From: Hymenobacter rigui
GTDB lineage: Bacteria; Bacteroidota; Bacteroidia; Cytophagales; Hymenobacteraceae
Assembly (NCBI RefSeq): GCF_003944715.1
Contig: NZ_RWIT01000003.1
Coordinates: 310,001 to 374,000, forward strand
DNA: 64,000 bases
Direction of reading: 5' to 3'
The notes beneath the pieces are model-generated. The model saw only the letters and a list, made by a program, of their open reading frames with translations. It was not told the DNA's origin and ran no database searches. How positions within the stretch are numbered: position 1 is the first letter of the stretch; every line of letters starts with the position of its first letter. Below, one piece after another: positions 8,569 to 17,050 of the stretch. A program made the translations under genes and the position numbers.

Positions 8569-10663
8569 AATAGTCTGCTACCACAAAGGGCGTGCTTCCC
8601 TCACGGCCGTTGGTGTCCGTCCAGCGGATGAGGTAGTAACCGGCTCTCAAGGAAGGCGGCGTTACGCGCAGCACGTTCAGGCCGGGCAGATAATCGGAGC
8701 GGGTGCCGCCCAGGTAGCGGCCCACCGCATCGTAGAAGCGTATCACCAGCGCCCCCGCCGTAGTACCGCCCACGTACTGCACGCTGAGAGGCACGTTACG
8801 GCCAACCGGATTCGGGAACAGCTGCAAGGCCGTGGCGGCCGTGGCGTCGTCGGTTACGCCCATTGGCAGGGTAGCATCGGCAGAGCCATCGGGGCGGCGC
8901 AGACGGAGGCGGTAGTAGCTCAAACCTCCCAGCGGCTGGGCATCGGTGATGGTGTACTGATTGGTAGTGGCCCCCGCCCCTACTGTGGCTACCGTTTGCC
9001 AGCCCGCCGTAGTATCGGCCGGAGCCCGCTCCACTACAAAGCCACTCAGGTAACATTCGTCGCGGGTGGTCCAGCGCACGGTTACGCCGGAGCCGGCCGC
9101 AAAGCCGGCGCTCTGAGCCGTGAGCGGGGCCGGTAGCATGGGTGCAGGCCCACACACGGCCGGCCGGAAGCTGCGGGTGCGCAGTATGTACCGGCCACCG
9201 GCAATGTCGCTGCCGGCAGCCAGGGTGCGGCTCCGCTGACCACGGGCAATGGCGTAGTGCATAATGGCCGTGGGCAGAATCAGGTGGGACAGCTGCTGCG
9301 CGTGGCCCAGCTCATGCACCGCCACCGACTCAAAATCGACCTGCGCCACGGAAGGTCCGGAGGGCCCGAACTGCCAGTTGGTCGCATCATCAAACTGCGT
9401 ATCCACTTCCTGCACGTAAAAAACCACGGTACCATCAGGCCGGTAGCAGCCGCGGTAGTAGCTGGTAGTGCGACCCAGCACCCCGGTTGGCAATTGGCCA
9501 CTCCCATCAAAGCCCACAGAATTCTCCCCGTCCTCGGCCACACCGGTTTTGGTGCGGGTGGCCCCTACCGTCCAGTTCACACCAGTCTGGCAGCGCCAGG
9601 TAGCCAGGGCCCGCTGCCAAGAGGAGGAGGCGGCGGTGTTAGCCGCAAAATCAGGGTCGAAGCGGAACGTCATTCCCCCTGCTCCATCAAAGTTCCGGTG
9701 CGCGGGTACCGTACGCTGACCAGTATTGGTATCCAGCACATTGGTAGCAGCAAACACCACCGTTACGATGCCGGGGCTGGTGGCCTGCAGCTGTCCGTCG
9801 GTGGTTACGCGCACGGTACCCGTACCGGCCGGGTTGCGCGTGGCGCTCAGCGACGGTACGCGCACTTGAATGCGCGTATCCGACCAGCTTACGTAGTCGT
9901 CGTTATTCACTTTGGTATAAGATGCTCCACCGTCATCGGCATTGCGAAACTCCACGCTGCCGGTGCCCCGCGAAGCACCAAAGCCCGAGCCCGAAACCGT
10001 CAGGACGGTATTCGTCCCGGCTGTGAGGCTGACCGGAGCCAGCGTAGTGACGATGGGGGCCTGGCCTCGGGCGGCCACCGGCTGCCGCAGCCGCTGCAGC
10101 GCGGCCTCCAGGGCCCGGTTAGGCTGCACCACCCGTGGCGCGGCCGCCGTTGCCTGCTGGTACAGGGCGGCATCCAGGCGCGGATACTGCCGGAAGGGCT
10201 CTGAGGCGGTTCCATCCGCCAGCGAGTAGCGGATAAAGCCCTGTTGGCTGCCATACACCTGCCAACTACCGCCGGTAGTCCCATCTGCCGTAGCAGGTTC
10301 CAGAAAGAAAATTCCCTGCTCGCCGGAGGCCAGCCTTAGCGTGTTGGTAAGCTCCTGCCGCTCCAGGCCTAGGGTGCCGCCTTCCGTCACAATAGTCAGC
10401 GTTTCAGCGGCCGGGCCTTTAAACTGCTTGAAAACCCGCAGTCGGTGACGGGTAAAAATCAGACTGTTGCCACCTCGAAAGCTGGTGGCATCCACTACTT
10501 CCGCCTCCACTATGCGGGCGGCACGAGCCATCCGGACAGCAGGATCAAGGGGAATCAGCAGGCAGTGGGTTTCAAGGGCGGCGGGAGCCTGCGCGTGCGC
10601 CGGTTGCACCGCCAGCCAGCAACCCATCAGAATAAGTAAGCAGGGGGGAAATTTCAGATACAT
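8567..10663 (-). CDS. Secreted matrixin-like zinc protease with IPT/TIG and T9SS sorting domains
   Basis: The product is 698 residues. The start chosen is MYLKFPPC, which opens a good signal peptide (1-24, ending AHAQ); the frame runs further upstream without a plausible start. After an N-terminal region come an IPT/TIG-like domain (about residues 215-310, VSLTAGTNTVLTVSGSGFGAS) and a metzincin-like catalytic region with HELGHAQQLSH, which supplies three His ligands and the Glu. A downstream IMHY resembles the Met-turn. The usual Gly of HExxHxxGxxH is replaced by Gln. Next comes a fibronectin-like segment, then a T9SS C-terminal domain (LQLFPNPVGRNVPLSVQY ... SLRAGYYLIRWTD). Inference: an exported or surface protease. 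It is monocistronic and divergent from a beta-barrel gene. Confidence 0.85.
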   Translation of the reverse strand: MYLKFPPCLLILMGCWLAVQPAHAQAPAALETHCLLIPLDPAVRMARAARIVEAEVVDATSFRGGNSLIFTRHRLRVFKQFKGPAAETLTIVTEGGTLGLERQELTNTLRLASGEQGIFFLEPATADGTTGGSWQVYGSQQGFIRYSLADGTASEPFRQYPRLDAALYQQATAAAPRVVQPNRALEAALQRLRQPVAARGQAPIVTTLAPVSLTAGTNTVLTVSGSGFGASRGTGSVEFRNADDGGASYTKVNNDDYVSWSDTRIQVRVPSLSATRNPAGTGTVRVTTDGQLQATSPGIVTVVFAATNVLDTNTGQRTVPAHRNFDGAGGMTFRFDPDFAANTAASSSWQRALATWRCQTGVNWTVGATRTKTGVAEDGENSVGFDGSGQLPTGVLGRTTSYYRGCYRPDGTVVFYVQEVDTQFDDATNWQFGPSGPSVAQVDFESVAVHELGHAQQLSHLILPTAIMHYAIARGQRSRTLAAGSDIAGGRYILRTRSFRPAVCGPAPMLPAPLTAQSAGFAAGSGVTVRWTTRDECYLSGFVVERAPADTTAGWQTVATVGAGATTNQYTITDAQPLGGLSYYRLRLRRPDGSADATLPMGVTDDATAATALQLFPNPVGRNVPLSVQYVGGTTAGALVIRFYDAVGRYLGGTRSDYLPGLNVLRVTPPSLRAGYYLIRWTDTNGREGSTPFVVADY

Positions 10664-10826
10664 ACAGGTACGGCTACACCAACAGCAAGGCAGGTAAGGT
10701 ACTCTATTTACCTGTTTCTGGTTGGCTGAGGCGGGTGCTTTTTCGCAGTTTCTGCCGGCCTTATGCAACCGCAGGAAACAGTGCTGCATCTTCCCTATTG
10801 AATGCTTACTTCTATTTATATAACGT

Positions 10827-11507
10827 ATGCGTATCGCATCCCTGGCCGCAACAGCGGCTCTCCCAACAGCCCTGGCTCTGCTGATTACAGCCTCAGCCGT
10901 TGCCCAAACCACCGAACCCGCCACTTCCCAACCAGCCCCGGCCACTACAGAAGGCTCCGGTACACTTATCAAGCTGGGCACGGGCCTCACCCGGGGATTC
11001 GCAATAGGTGGGTACAATGGTCTTTCGTTGCCCGTAGTACTAAGTGCTGAACACCACCTTACTCCTACATTATCTGTTTACGGCAACACCTTCGCCAGCC
11101 TGGAAATGGGCCGGCGCTATCAATTTTTCGACAGCCGCCATCAATCCCGACTTGGCGACTATGGCTTTGACCTAGGCGTAAAATACTACTACAACCAGGA
11201 GAAGCGGCGGCAGCAAGGCCGGACTACCGGACCATTTCAGGGCAACTATCTGGCCCTGCACAGTAACTCTACCTTCAACCCCGACAGCTACCGCCTTTCC
11301 TATCAGTATTCTACCCTGACGGTAGTATGGGGCATGCAGCGGCGCATTGGCAAATACGGTTGGTTTGATGCCTACATAGGTGGCGGTATCGGGCGGGAGC
11401 CGGGCTACACGTACAATGGGTACTACGGCCCCACCAAGTATGCGGCCCGGTTTGGTTTCGCCCCAGAGTTAGGCATCAAATTCAGCTTGGGAAAAGTGGC
11501 GAGGTAG
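10827..11507 (+). CDS. Outer-membrane beta-barrel-like protein
   Basis: The product is 226 residues with a signal peptide (1-26, ending AVAQ), a short Thr/Pro/Ala linker, then alternating strands rich in Gly and Tyr (LIKLGTGLTRGFAIGGYNGLSLPVVLSAEHHL, DYGFDLGVKYYYNQEK, GWFDAYIGGGIGREPGYTYNGYYG). It ends with FGFAPELGIKFSLGKVAR, a typical last strand. It resembles the small porin-like proteins of Bacteroidota; no family name or ligand can be assigned. It is a single gene, divergent from the matrixin-like protease. Confidence 0.75.
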   Translation: MRIASLAATAALPTALALLITASAVAQTTEPATSQPAPATTEGSGTLIKLGTGLTRGFAIGGYNGLSLPVVLSAEHHLTPTLSVYGNTFASLEMGRRYQFFDSRHQSRLGDYGFDLGVKYYYNQEKRRQQGRTTGPFQGNYLALHSNSTFNPDSYRLSYQYSTLTVVWGMQRRIGKYGWFDAYIGGGIGREPGYTYNGYYGPTKYAARFGFAPELGIKFSLGKVAR

Positions 11508-11510
11508 TGA

Positions 11511-11568
11511 AAGATGAACTTGTGAAGTGGTGACTGATAGAACTTTCACCACTTCACATGTTCACCTT
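11511..11568. repeat. Convergent-gene palindrome built from GTGAA-type words
   Basis: Two 23-base arms (11511-11533 and 11546-11568) match at 21 of 23 positions, with a 12-base loop. The arms are made of variants of one word (GTGAAC, GTGAAG, GTGA). The element fills the gap between the stop at 11507 and the convergent stop at 11568, so it may act as a terminator. It also belongs to the wider set of word-iterated palindromes in this window. Confidence 0.7.
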
Positions 11569-12482
11569 TAAAACAGACTCCCCTGCACGGCCTGCGGAAT
11601 TACGCGCGGCGGCTGTACCTGCATCCCCGTCAGCTCGTGCAGGCGGCGCAGGAAATGCTCGGCCCAGATGGGAGAATGCAGAATGTCTTTCTGGTGGATG
11701 AACACATAGGCCGTGTGCAGGCCGGCTTCCAGCCACCCGGCAACACGGGCAGCCCAGTCGTCGGCTCTTCGGAAGTCGGAATCCACCAAAGCGTGACCGT
11801 TGAGACGCAGAAACGCCACGGGTGCGGTCAGACGCTGATGCAGCACGTCGCGGCGGCCAGCCACATCACTCAACACCAATGGCTTGCTCAGCGCCTCCAG
11901 CATAGCCGACACCGCATCCAGCAGGCCTCTATCCGAAAACCAGGCTGGGTGGCGCAGCTCCACGGCCAAGGGCACATAGTCCGGAAAATCGAGCAGGTAC
12001 CGCTCCAGCCGGGGCAGGTGCTCGGGCCCAAACGTGGGCGGTAGCTGCAGAAACGCGTGCCCCAGCGTGGGCCCCAGTCCCTCAATGGACCGGCAGAAGC
12101 TCTGGGTCAGGTCGTCGGCGTTGTACAGGGCCCGGTCGTGGCTGATAACCTGGGGCAGTTTGGGGCAGAAACGGAACGTATCGGGCACGGCCGTGCGCCA
12201 CTTGCGCACCGTGGGCGCATCCGGAATGCGGTAGTGCGTGGTATTCAGCTCAATACTGTTGAACTGCCGGGCGTAGTAGTGCAGGTAGTCAGTATCCCGA
12301 ATGCCCTGCGGGAAGTAACTGCCCAGCCACGCCTTATTCGTCCAGATGGGGCAGCCCACGTACACAGCTGGCGGGGCCGGCTGCGTGGGCAGGGCCTGGG
12401 TCAGTACCCTAGCCGTTTCGGGGTGGTCGGGCGGGAGGCGAAAATCAACGTAGCGCAGGTCGGAAAGACGGCCAAAATCCAT
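11568..12482 (-). CDS. DUF72 family protein (YecE-like TIM barrel)
   Basis: The product is 304 residues from MDFGRLSDL; the open frame upstream lacks a better start. The family hallmarks are VGCPIWTNKAWLGSYFP at the first strand, YYARQFNSIELNTTHYRIPDAPTVRKW, FCPKLPQVISHDRAL, FLQLPPTFGPEHLPRLERYL, LAVELRHPAWF, and VAFLRLNGHAL. DUF72/YecE proteins adopt a TIM-barrel fold and are widespread cytoplasmic proteins of unsettled function. The usual W-G-HY motif after GCPIW is replaced by WTNKAWLG. It is monocistronic, with its 3' end meeting the palindrome that separates it from the beta-barrel gene. Confidence 0.9.
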   Translation of the reverse strand: MDFGRLSDLRYVDFRLPPDHPETARVLTQALPTQPAPPAVYVGCPIWTNKAWLGSYFPQGIRDTDYLHYYARQFNSIELNTTHYRIPDAPTVRKWRTAVPDTFRFCPKLPQVISHDRALYNADDLTQSFCRSIEGLGPTLGHAFLQLPPTFGPEHLPRLERYLLDFPDYVPLAVELRHPAWFSDRGLLDAVSAMLEALSKPLVLSDVAGRRDVLHQRLTAPVAFLRLNGHALVDSDFRRADDWAARVAGWLEAGLHTAYVFIHQKDILHSPIWAEHFLRRLHELTGMQVQPPRVIPQAVQGSLF

Positions 12483-12863
12483 ACCCGAAGATACGGCAAA
12501 TGCCGGGGAGCGGCTGAGGTATACAAAGGGATAATCCGGAATTCTCTCGCGCACACGTCTTAGTATATTTCCGGGATTTTTGCAACATGCCTTGGGGGCA
12601 TCACCGGCTTCCAATGCCAAAATTTTTTAAGCGGCGGATATTCTAATTTCCTGACGGGCTTAGCCAACGTCTAAAAAGAGTGCAAAATCTATCTTAACCA
12701 AACACAAAACCGCTTTTCACGGCTTTTCATCCAATTATTTAAATGCAATATTTCTTTGAAAAGATCAATTACAAAGAATAGTCGGTAGCTTATACGCAGT
12801 ACGTCGGGGCAGCGGTTTGGAAGTGACTTCTAGATTTGTCCGACTCACCAACCAAGAGAATAC
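12483..12863. other. 380-base intergenic region between divergent DUF72 and rlpA genes
   Basis: No convincing ORF. The middle part (about 12650-12785) is AT-rich. A dyad TTCTTTG-N13-CAAAGAA sits at 12752-12778 and could be an operator or a weak hairpin. A good -7 element for rlpA lies at 12831-12838 (separate entry). The minus-strand promoter of the DUF72 gene should also be here, but I could not place it. Confidence 0.5.
12831..12838 (+). promoter_or_regulatory. Putative Bacteroidota -7 promoter element for rlpA
   Basis: TAGATTTG matches the TAnnTTTG consensus exactly and ends 25 bases before the ATG of rlpA. A TTTG lies upstream at 12816-12819, but its spacing (11 bases) is shorter than the usual 17-23, so only the -7 element is convincing. 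Confidence 0.45.
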
Positions 12864-13682
12864 ATGAAGTTGACTCTACGACTGCATCTCTCGGGCTTGA
12901 TGATGGGCCTGCTCCTCGTGTTGCTGACGGCCTTCTCGGCCTCAGCTCGCTTCCGGCGGGAAAGTGAAGATGAAAAAGCCCCGGCTGCCGCCACCAAAAA
13001 GGCCGCCACCATGCGGGGCCGCGCCTCCTGGTACGGCCGCGAACATCAGGGTCACCGCACCAGCAACGGGGAGCGGTTCGACCGTAACAAGTACACCTGC
13101 GCCCATAAAACCCTGCCCTTCGGCACCAAGCTGCGGGTTTCCAACCCTGAGACCGGCAAATCAGTAGTAGTGCGTGTAACCGACCGGGGCCCCTTCCGCC
13201 ACCAGCGCATTCTGGATCTGTCGGAAATTGCCGCCCGCCCCTTGGGCATCGTTACCCACGGCGCTGTTTCGGTAGTTGCGCAGGTAGTGGATCCGGAAAC
13301 GCCACTAGGCCCCACCGATGCTCCCGAGAACCTGGCGCTGCTGGCCGCTGACTCCACCATCACGGCCGATATTCACACCAACATTGTGGCTGGCGAAACC
13401 GAAGCCGCTGATGTAGCCCTCACGCCCGAGCCCGCCGCTACCTATGTTATCCAGGCCGGCACCTTCGGCGACCCGCGCAACGCCCGCGCCGTGATGGACA
13501 AAATCCAGAGCGTGGAGCCCAAGCTACTGGTAACCACCGTGGCTACCACCACCGCCGAGGGCCGTGCCCTGAACCGCGTGGTAGTAGGCCGCTTCGCCAC
13601 CCAGGCCGAGGCCGATGAAGTCCGCCAGCGGCTGGCCCGCGTGGGCGTGGCTGGGCTAGTTCGGCAGGGCGAGAATTTGTAA
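12864..13682 (+). CDS. rlpA: Septal ring lytic transglycosylase RlpA family protein with SPOR domain
   Basis: The product is 272 residues. A signal peptide (1-28, ending ASA) is followed by a charged linker and the double-psi beta-barrel of RlpA (about 50-140). It contains GRASWYGREHQGHRTSNGERFD, the THKTLPFG-type segment (CAHKTLPFGTKLRV) and VRVTDRGPF, with the Asp conserved in active RlpA enzymes, followed by RILDLSEIAARPLGI. A C-terminal SPOR-like region (about 193-270, YVIQAGTFGDPRNARAVMDKI ... VVVGRFATQAEADEVRQRL) should bind denuded peptidoglycan at the septum. RlpA cleaves glycan strands lacking stem peptides during cell separation. There is no lipobox, so it is secreted to the periplasm. 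It is monocistronic, with its own promoter element and terminator. Confidence 0.93.
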   Translation: MKLTLRLHLSGLMMGLLLVLLTAFSASARFRRESEDEKAPAAATKKAATMRGRASWYGREHQGHRTSNGERFDRNKYTCAHKTLPFGTKLRVSNPETGKSVVVRVTDRGPFRHQRILDLSEIAARPLGIVTHGAVSVVAQVVDPETPLGPTDAPENLALLAADSTITADIHTNIVAGETEAADVALTPEPAATYVIQAGTFGDPRNARAVMDKIQSVEPKLLVTTVATTTAEGRALNRVVVGRFATQAEADEVRQRLARVGVAGLVRQGENL

Positions 13683-13725
13683 AGATTAGGTTCAGCCGGT
13701 TTTTTCGGATTACGTCAGACCTTAT

Positions 13726-13757
13726 AGGAGCATCTTCCGGTAGCGGAGGATGCTCCT
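13726..13757 (+). terminator. Terminator after rlpA
   Basis: Arms AGGAGCATCTTCCG and CGGAGGATGCTCCT pair over 14 bases with one G-U wobble and a 4-base loop, followed by GTTCTTTA. It lies 43 bases past the rlpA stop. Confidence 0.75.
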
Positions 13758-13844
13758 GTTCTTTAGTGGGGGCCGGAATTTAGCATCATCAAGTATTCCG
13801 AATAACTTGAGCCGGTTTCCATTTATCCTATTTCAGCTTTTATC

Positions 13845-14438
13845 GTGTATAAACCTGTTTTACTGCTTGCAGCGGCCTGCTTGTTACCCCTGTACGCCGC
13901 AGTAGCCCAAAGCACTTCTACCAAAGGCACCCGCGTACTGGGAGTTTCCGCCGGCAATCTGTTCTTCCGGTCCGAAGCCAGTACTTCCGCTTTTGACGTG
14001 GCACTTGAGCCAGTTGCGGGGGTGTTTTTCGCCAACAACTGGGCCGTTGGGGTTGCGCTGCCGATAGAGTATCACGCCTTCCGCTACAAGCGAATGGACG
14101 AGCACCACAACGAACTGATAACGGGCGTGGCCCCCTGGCTGCGGTTTTATATTCCTTCCCAGAGCCGGCATCGGGTATTTGCGGAGGCGCAGATAGGCGC
14201 ATTGTACAATGCCTACTGGGGTCGGCAGCTAGTATATGACCCGCTGGGAGTGCCGCGCATCGGTGATTTCAAAGGGCACGATTTCGGCGGGTTCGTGCGT
14301 ATCGGAGCCGGTTATTCCTACTTCCTGACTCCGAGTGTGGCAATAGAAACCATGGCGGCTTATCAGCAGGGCGGTTTCACGTCGGGCTATGATGGCCTGA
14401 CGTTGACCATCGGCCTGCGGGCCTACCTGGGCCAGTAG
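13845..14438 (+). CDS. Outer-membrane beta-barrel-like protein
   Basis: The product is 197 residues from a GTG start with a good signal peptide (MYKPVLLLAAACLLPLYAAVAQ, 1-22). It alternates strands and turns: RVLGVSAGNLFFRSEAS, FAVALEPVAG-type segments, WAVGVALPIEYHAFRYKR, GFVRIGAGYSYFLTPSVAIETMAAYQQGG. It ends in LTIGLRAYLGQ. It resembles generic Bacteroidota OMP_b-brl proteins, with no specific function visible. The penicillin acylase gene follows on the same strand after 67 bases, separated by a strong palindrome. Confidence 0.75.
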   Translation: MYKPVLLLAAACLLPLYAAVAQSTSTKGTRVLGVSAGNLFFRSEASTSAFDVALEPVAGVFFANNWAVGVALPIEYHAFRYKRMDEHHNELITGVAPWLRFYIPSQSRHRVFAEAQIGALYNAYWGRQLVYDPLGVPRIGDFKGHDFGGFVRIGAGYSYFLTPSVAIETMAAYQQGGFTSGYDGLTLTIGLRAYLGQ

Positions 14439-14456
14439 TCAAGCGGCGATACTACC

Positions 14457-14519
14457 AGAAACCGAAGCATTTGCTACCTTCCGCTCCCGCGAAACTGGTT
14501 GGCAAATGCTTCGATTTCT
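14457..14519 (+). repeat. Palindrome that buries the penicillin acylase start codon
   Basis: A perfect 12-base inverted repeat (14463-14474 and 14502-14513) extends outward by five more pairs (14457-14461 with 14515-14519) and inward by about three. The ATG at 14506-14508 lies inside the 3' arm. The loop holds GCTCCCGCGAA, an 11-mer also found at the apex of the palindrome at 27876-27886. It may be an RNA structure controlling translation, or a member of the spacer-palindrome set. Confidence 0.7.
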
Positions 14520-16977
14520 TCCGGGCACTCTGGTGCTCCTCGTTACGCTTACTCTTACCTGGGTTCTGAACACCAAGCAGGGCGACGTGCCGCCCGTGGC
14601 CCGGCTGCTGAGTCCATACCGCGGCTTCTGGCAGAATGGCGAAGCCCCCACCGACTTCCCGGAACAGCAGACCCTGCACCTGCCCGGCCTGCAGCAGCCG
14701 GTACGGGTGCGGTTTGATAACCGGCGGGTGCCCCACATCTTCGCCCAGAACGACCACGACCTGTACTACGCCCAGGGCTACCTCACGGCCCGGGACCGGC
14801 TCTGGCAGATGGAGTTTATGACCCGGGTGGCGGCCGGCCGCATTTCGGAAGTGGTGGGGCCCCGGGCACTGGAGTACGACCGGTTTCAGCGGCGCATGGG
14901 CCTGCCGTATGGGGCTGAAAACTCGCTACGGGCCATGCTGAAGAACGACACGACGCGGCTGGTGCTGGAGTCGTACTCGGCGGGGGTGAATGCCTACATC
15001 AGCAGCCTTTCGCCGCGGGAATATCCGTTTGAGTACAAGCTGCTCGATTACGCGCCCGAACCCTGGCAGCCGCTCAAGTGTGCCCTGCTGCTGAAGCTGA
15101 TGGCCTGGGACCTGAGCGGCCGCTCCGACGATTTGCGCCTGAGCAACATCCTGAGCAAATACGGGCCGAAGGTGACGCAGGACTTATTCCCCGACTACCC
15201 GTTCCGTGAGGACCCCATTGTGCCCGTGGGCACGCCCCTCGATTTCAAGCCGCTGCCGGTGCCGGCCACGCCGCCCTCGTTCACGGCGGCCTTGTCGGAT
15301 AAGGTGCCGCAGCGGGAGCCGGATGCCGAGCTGGGCTCCAACAACTTTGCCGTGGCGGGTAGCCGCTCGGCCTCGGGCCTGCCGCTGCTGGCCAACGACC
15401 CGCATTTGCAGCTGAACCTGCCCAGCATCTGGTACCAAGTGCAATTGCACGCGCCCGGCCAGAACGTGTACGGCGTGACCATTCCGGGTGCGCCGGCCGT
15501 GATTATCGGCTTCAATGAGCAGGTGGCCTGGGGCGTGACCAACGTGGGCGGCGACGTGCTGGACTGGTACCAGCTCAAGTTCCGGGACAACACGAAGCGC
15601 GAGTACTGGCACGACGGCCGCTGGAAACCGGTGCGCCGGGTGGTGGAACGCATTGTGGTGCGCGGCCTCCCCGACCGTCTCGACACGGTGCTGTACACCC
15701 ACCACGGCCCCGTGGTGTATGACCACGACGAAAAGCCCTTCAACCCGCAGACGCCCACCCAGCACGCCATGCGCTGGACGGCTCACGAGGGGGCCGACGA
15801 GGTGCTGGCCTTCGTGAAGCTCAACCACGCCCGTAACTACCAGGATTACGACCGGGCCCTACGCACCTACGCCTCCCCGGCTCAGAACTTCATCTTCGCC
15901 AGCAACCAGAACGACATTGCCATCCGCCCCAACGGCCGCTACCCACTGAAATGGCCGGAGCAGGGGAAGTTTATTCTGGATGGCACCGATGCCCGCGCCG
16001 ACTGGCAGGGCTGGATTCCGATGACGCAGACGCCGCGGGTGCAGAACCCGGCCCGGGGCTTCGTATCGTCGGCCAACCAGCACTCGGCCGGGCCCGATTA
16101 CCCCTACTACATCGGCTGGGACTACGCGCCCTGGGACCGGGGCCACCGCATCAACCAGCAGCTGGCCAAGATGCGCCGCGCCACCGCCGACACGCTACGC
16201 GAGTTGCAGAATGACAACCTCGGCATTAACGCCCAAACCATGCTGCCGTGGATGCTGGATAATACGCTGGGTAACCGGCTGGCTATTATTAAAAATCCGG
16301 CCGCTTTGCTGAGTCCGGCTGAAAAAGATGCGCTGGCCGTTCTGGGTCGGTGGGACTACCACTATACCACCGATGCCGTGGCCGCTACCATTTTCGAACT
16401 GTGGTATCAGGAGCTGATGAAACGCCTTTGGGAGGATGATTTCGGCAAGGCGGCTACCGGACTGGAAATGCGCTACCCCTCGCGCGACCGGACCAACCGG
16501 CTACTATTGGAACAAGCCGCCACCAGCCCCTGGATTGACGACCGACGCACGCCGCTACGCGAAAACGGCAACAACCTGCTGACGACTTCCCTGCAGTTCG
16601 CCGTGGATTCGCTGACCCGCAAGTTTGGGCCACTGGGGCCGAAGTGGGGCTGGGCCAACCAGAAAAGCACCGACATCAACCACCTGGCCCAGCTGCCGGG
16701 CTTCGGACACCAGGATATTGTGTGCGCCGGCAGCCCCGGCACCGTGAATGCCACCGGTCCGCGCAACGGCCCCTCCTGGCGCATGGTGGTGGCCCTGGGG
16801 CCGCAGGTGAAAGCCTACGGCATCTTCCCCGGCGGGCAGAGCGGCAACCCGGCCTCTCGGTACTATGATGATATGCTGGAAAGCTGGCGCGTAGGCAAGC
16901 TGGACGAGCTGGTATTCCTGCGCGCTGCCGATGAAAACCATCCCCGTCTGCAGGCGGCTTGGCGGCTGGAAAAGTAG
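14506..16977 (+). CDS. Penicillin acylase family protein (Ntn hydrolase)
   Basis: The product is 823 residues. An N-terminal hydrophobic segment (about 5-22) may serve as an export signal or anchor. The alpha-chain region holds RRVPHIFAQNDHDLYYAQGYLTARDRLWQMEFM, classic for the family. The autocatalytic cleavage site is Gly277-Ser278 in ELGSNNFAVAGSRSASG; the Ser becomes the N-terminal nucleophile of the beta chain. NDPHL, IPGAPAVIIGFNEQVAWGVTNVGGDVLDWY and a late GNPASRYYDDM region agree with the family. Substrates in the family include penicillins, quorum-sensing acyl-homoserine lactones and other amides; which applies here is unknown. The start codon is inside a hairpin (14457-14519). Confidence 0.93.
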   Translation: MLRFLPGTLVLLVTLTLTWVLNTKQGDVPPVARLLSPYRGFWQNGEAPTDFPEQQTLHLPGLQQPVRVRFDNRRVPHIFAQNDHDLYYAQGYLTARDRLWQMEFMTRVAAGRISEVVGPRALEYDRFQRRMGLPYGAENSLRAMLKNDTTRLVLESYSAGVNAYISSLSPREYPFEYKLLDYAPEPWQPLKCALLLKLMAWDLSGRSDDLRLSNILSKYGPKVTQDLFPDYPFREDPIVPVGTPLDFKPLPVPATPPSFTAALSDKVPQREPDAELGSNNFAVAGSRSASGLPLLANDPHLQLNLPSIWYQVQLHAPGQNVYGVTIPGAPAVIIGFNEQVAWGVTNVGGDVLDWYQLKFRDNTKREYWHDGRWKPVRRVVERIVVRGLPDRLDTVLYTHHGPVVYDHDEKPFNPQTPTQHAMRWTAHEGADEVLAFVKLNHARNYQDYDRALRTYASPAQNFIFASNQNDIAIRPNGRYPLKWPEQGKFILDGTDARADWQGWIPMTQTPRVQNPARGFVSSANQHSAGPDYPYYIGWDYAPWDRGHRINQQLAKMRRATADTLRELQNDNLGINAQTMLPWMLDNTLGNRLAIIKNPAALLSPAEKDALAVLGRWDYHYTTDAVAATIFELWYQELMKRLWEDDFGKAATGLEMRYPSRDRTNRLLLEQAATSPWIDDRRTPLRENGNNLLTTSLQFAVDSLTRKFGPLGPKWGWANQKSTDINHLAQLPGFGHQDIVCAGSPGTVNATGPRNGPSWRMVVALGPQVKAYGIFPGGQSGNPASRYYDDMLESWRVGKLDELVFLRAADENHPRLQAAWRLEK

Positions 16978-17050
16978 TCTTCGGCAGTACCCGTTTCGTG
17001 CGTAACTTGCTGGGCTACTTGCGTATTTCCGCTGCTTTTATTTCCGCGTA

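Noticed and set aside
12752..12778. TTCTTTG-N13-CAAAGAA dyad as terminator or operator
   Set aside because: Arms are only seven bases in AT-rich sequence. It is noted within the intergenic region but could arise by chance.
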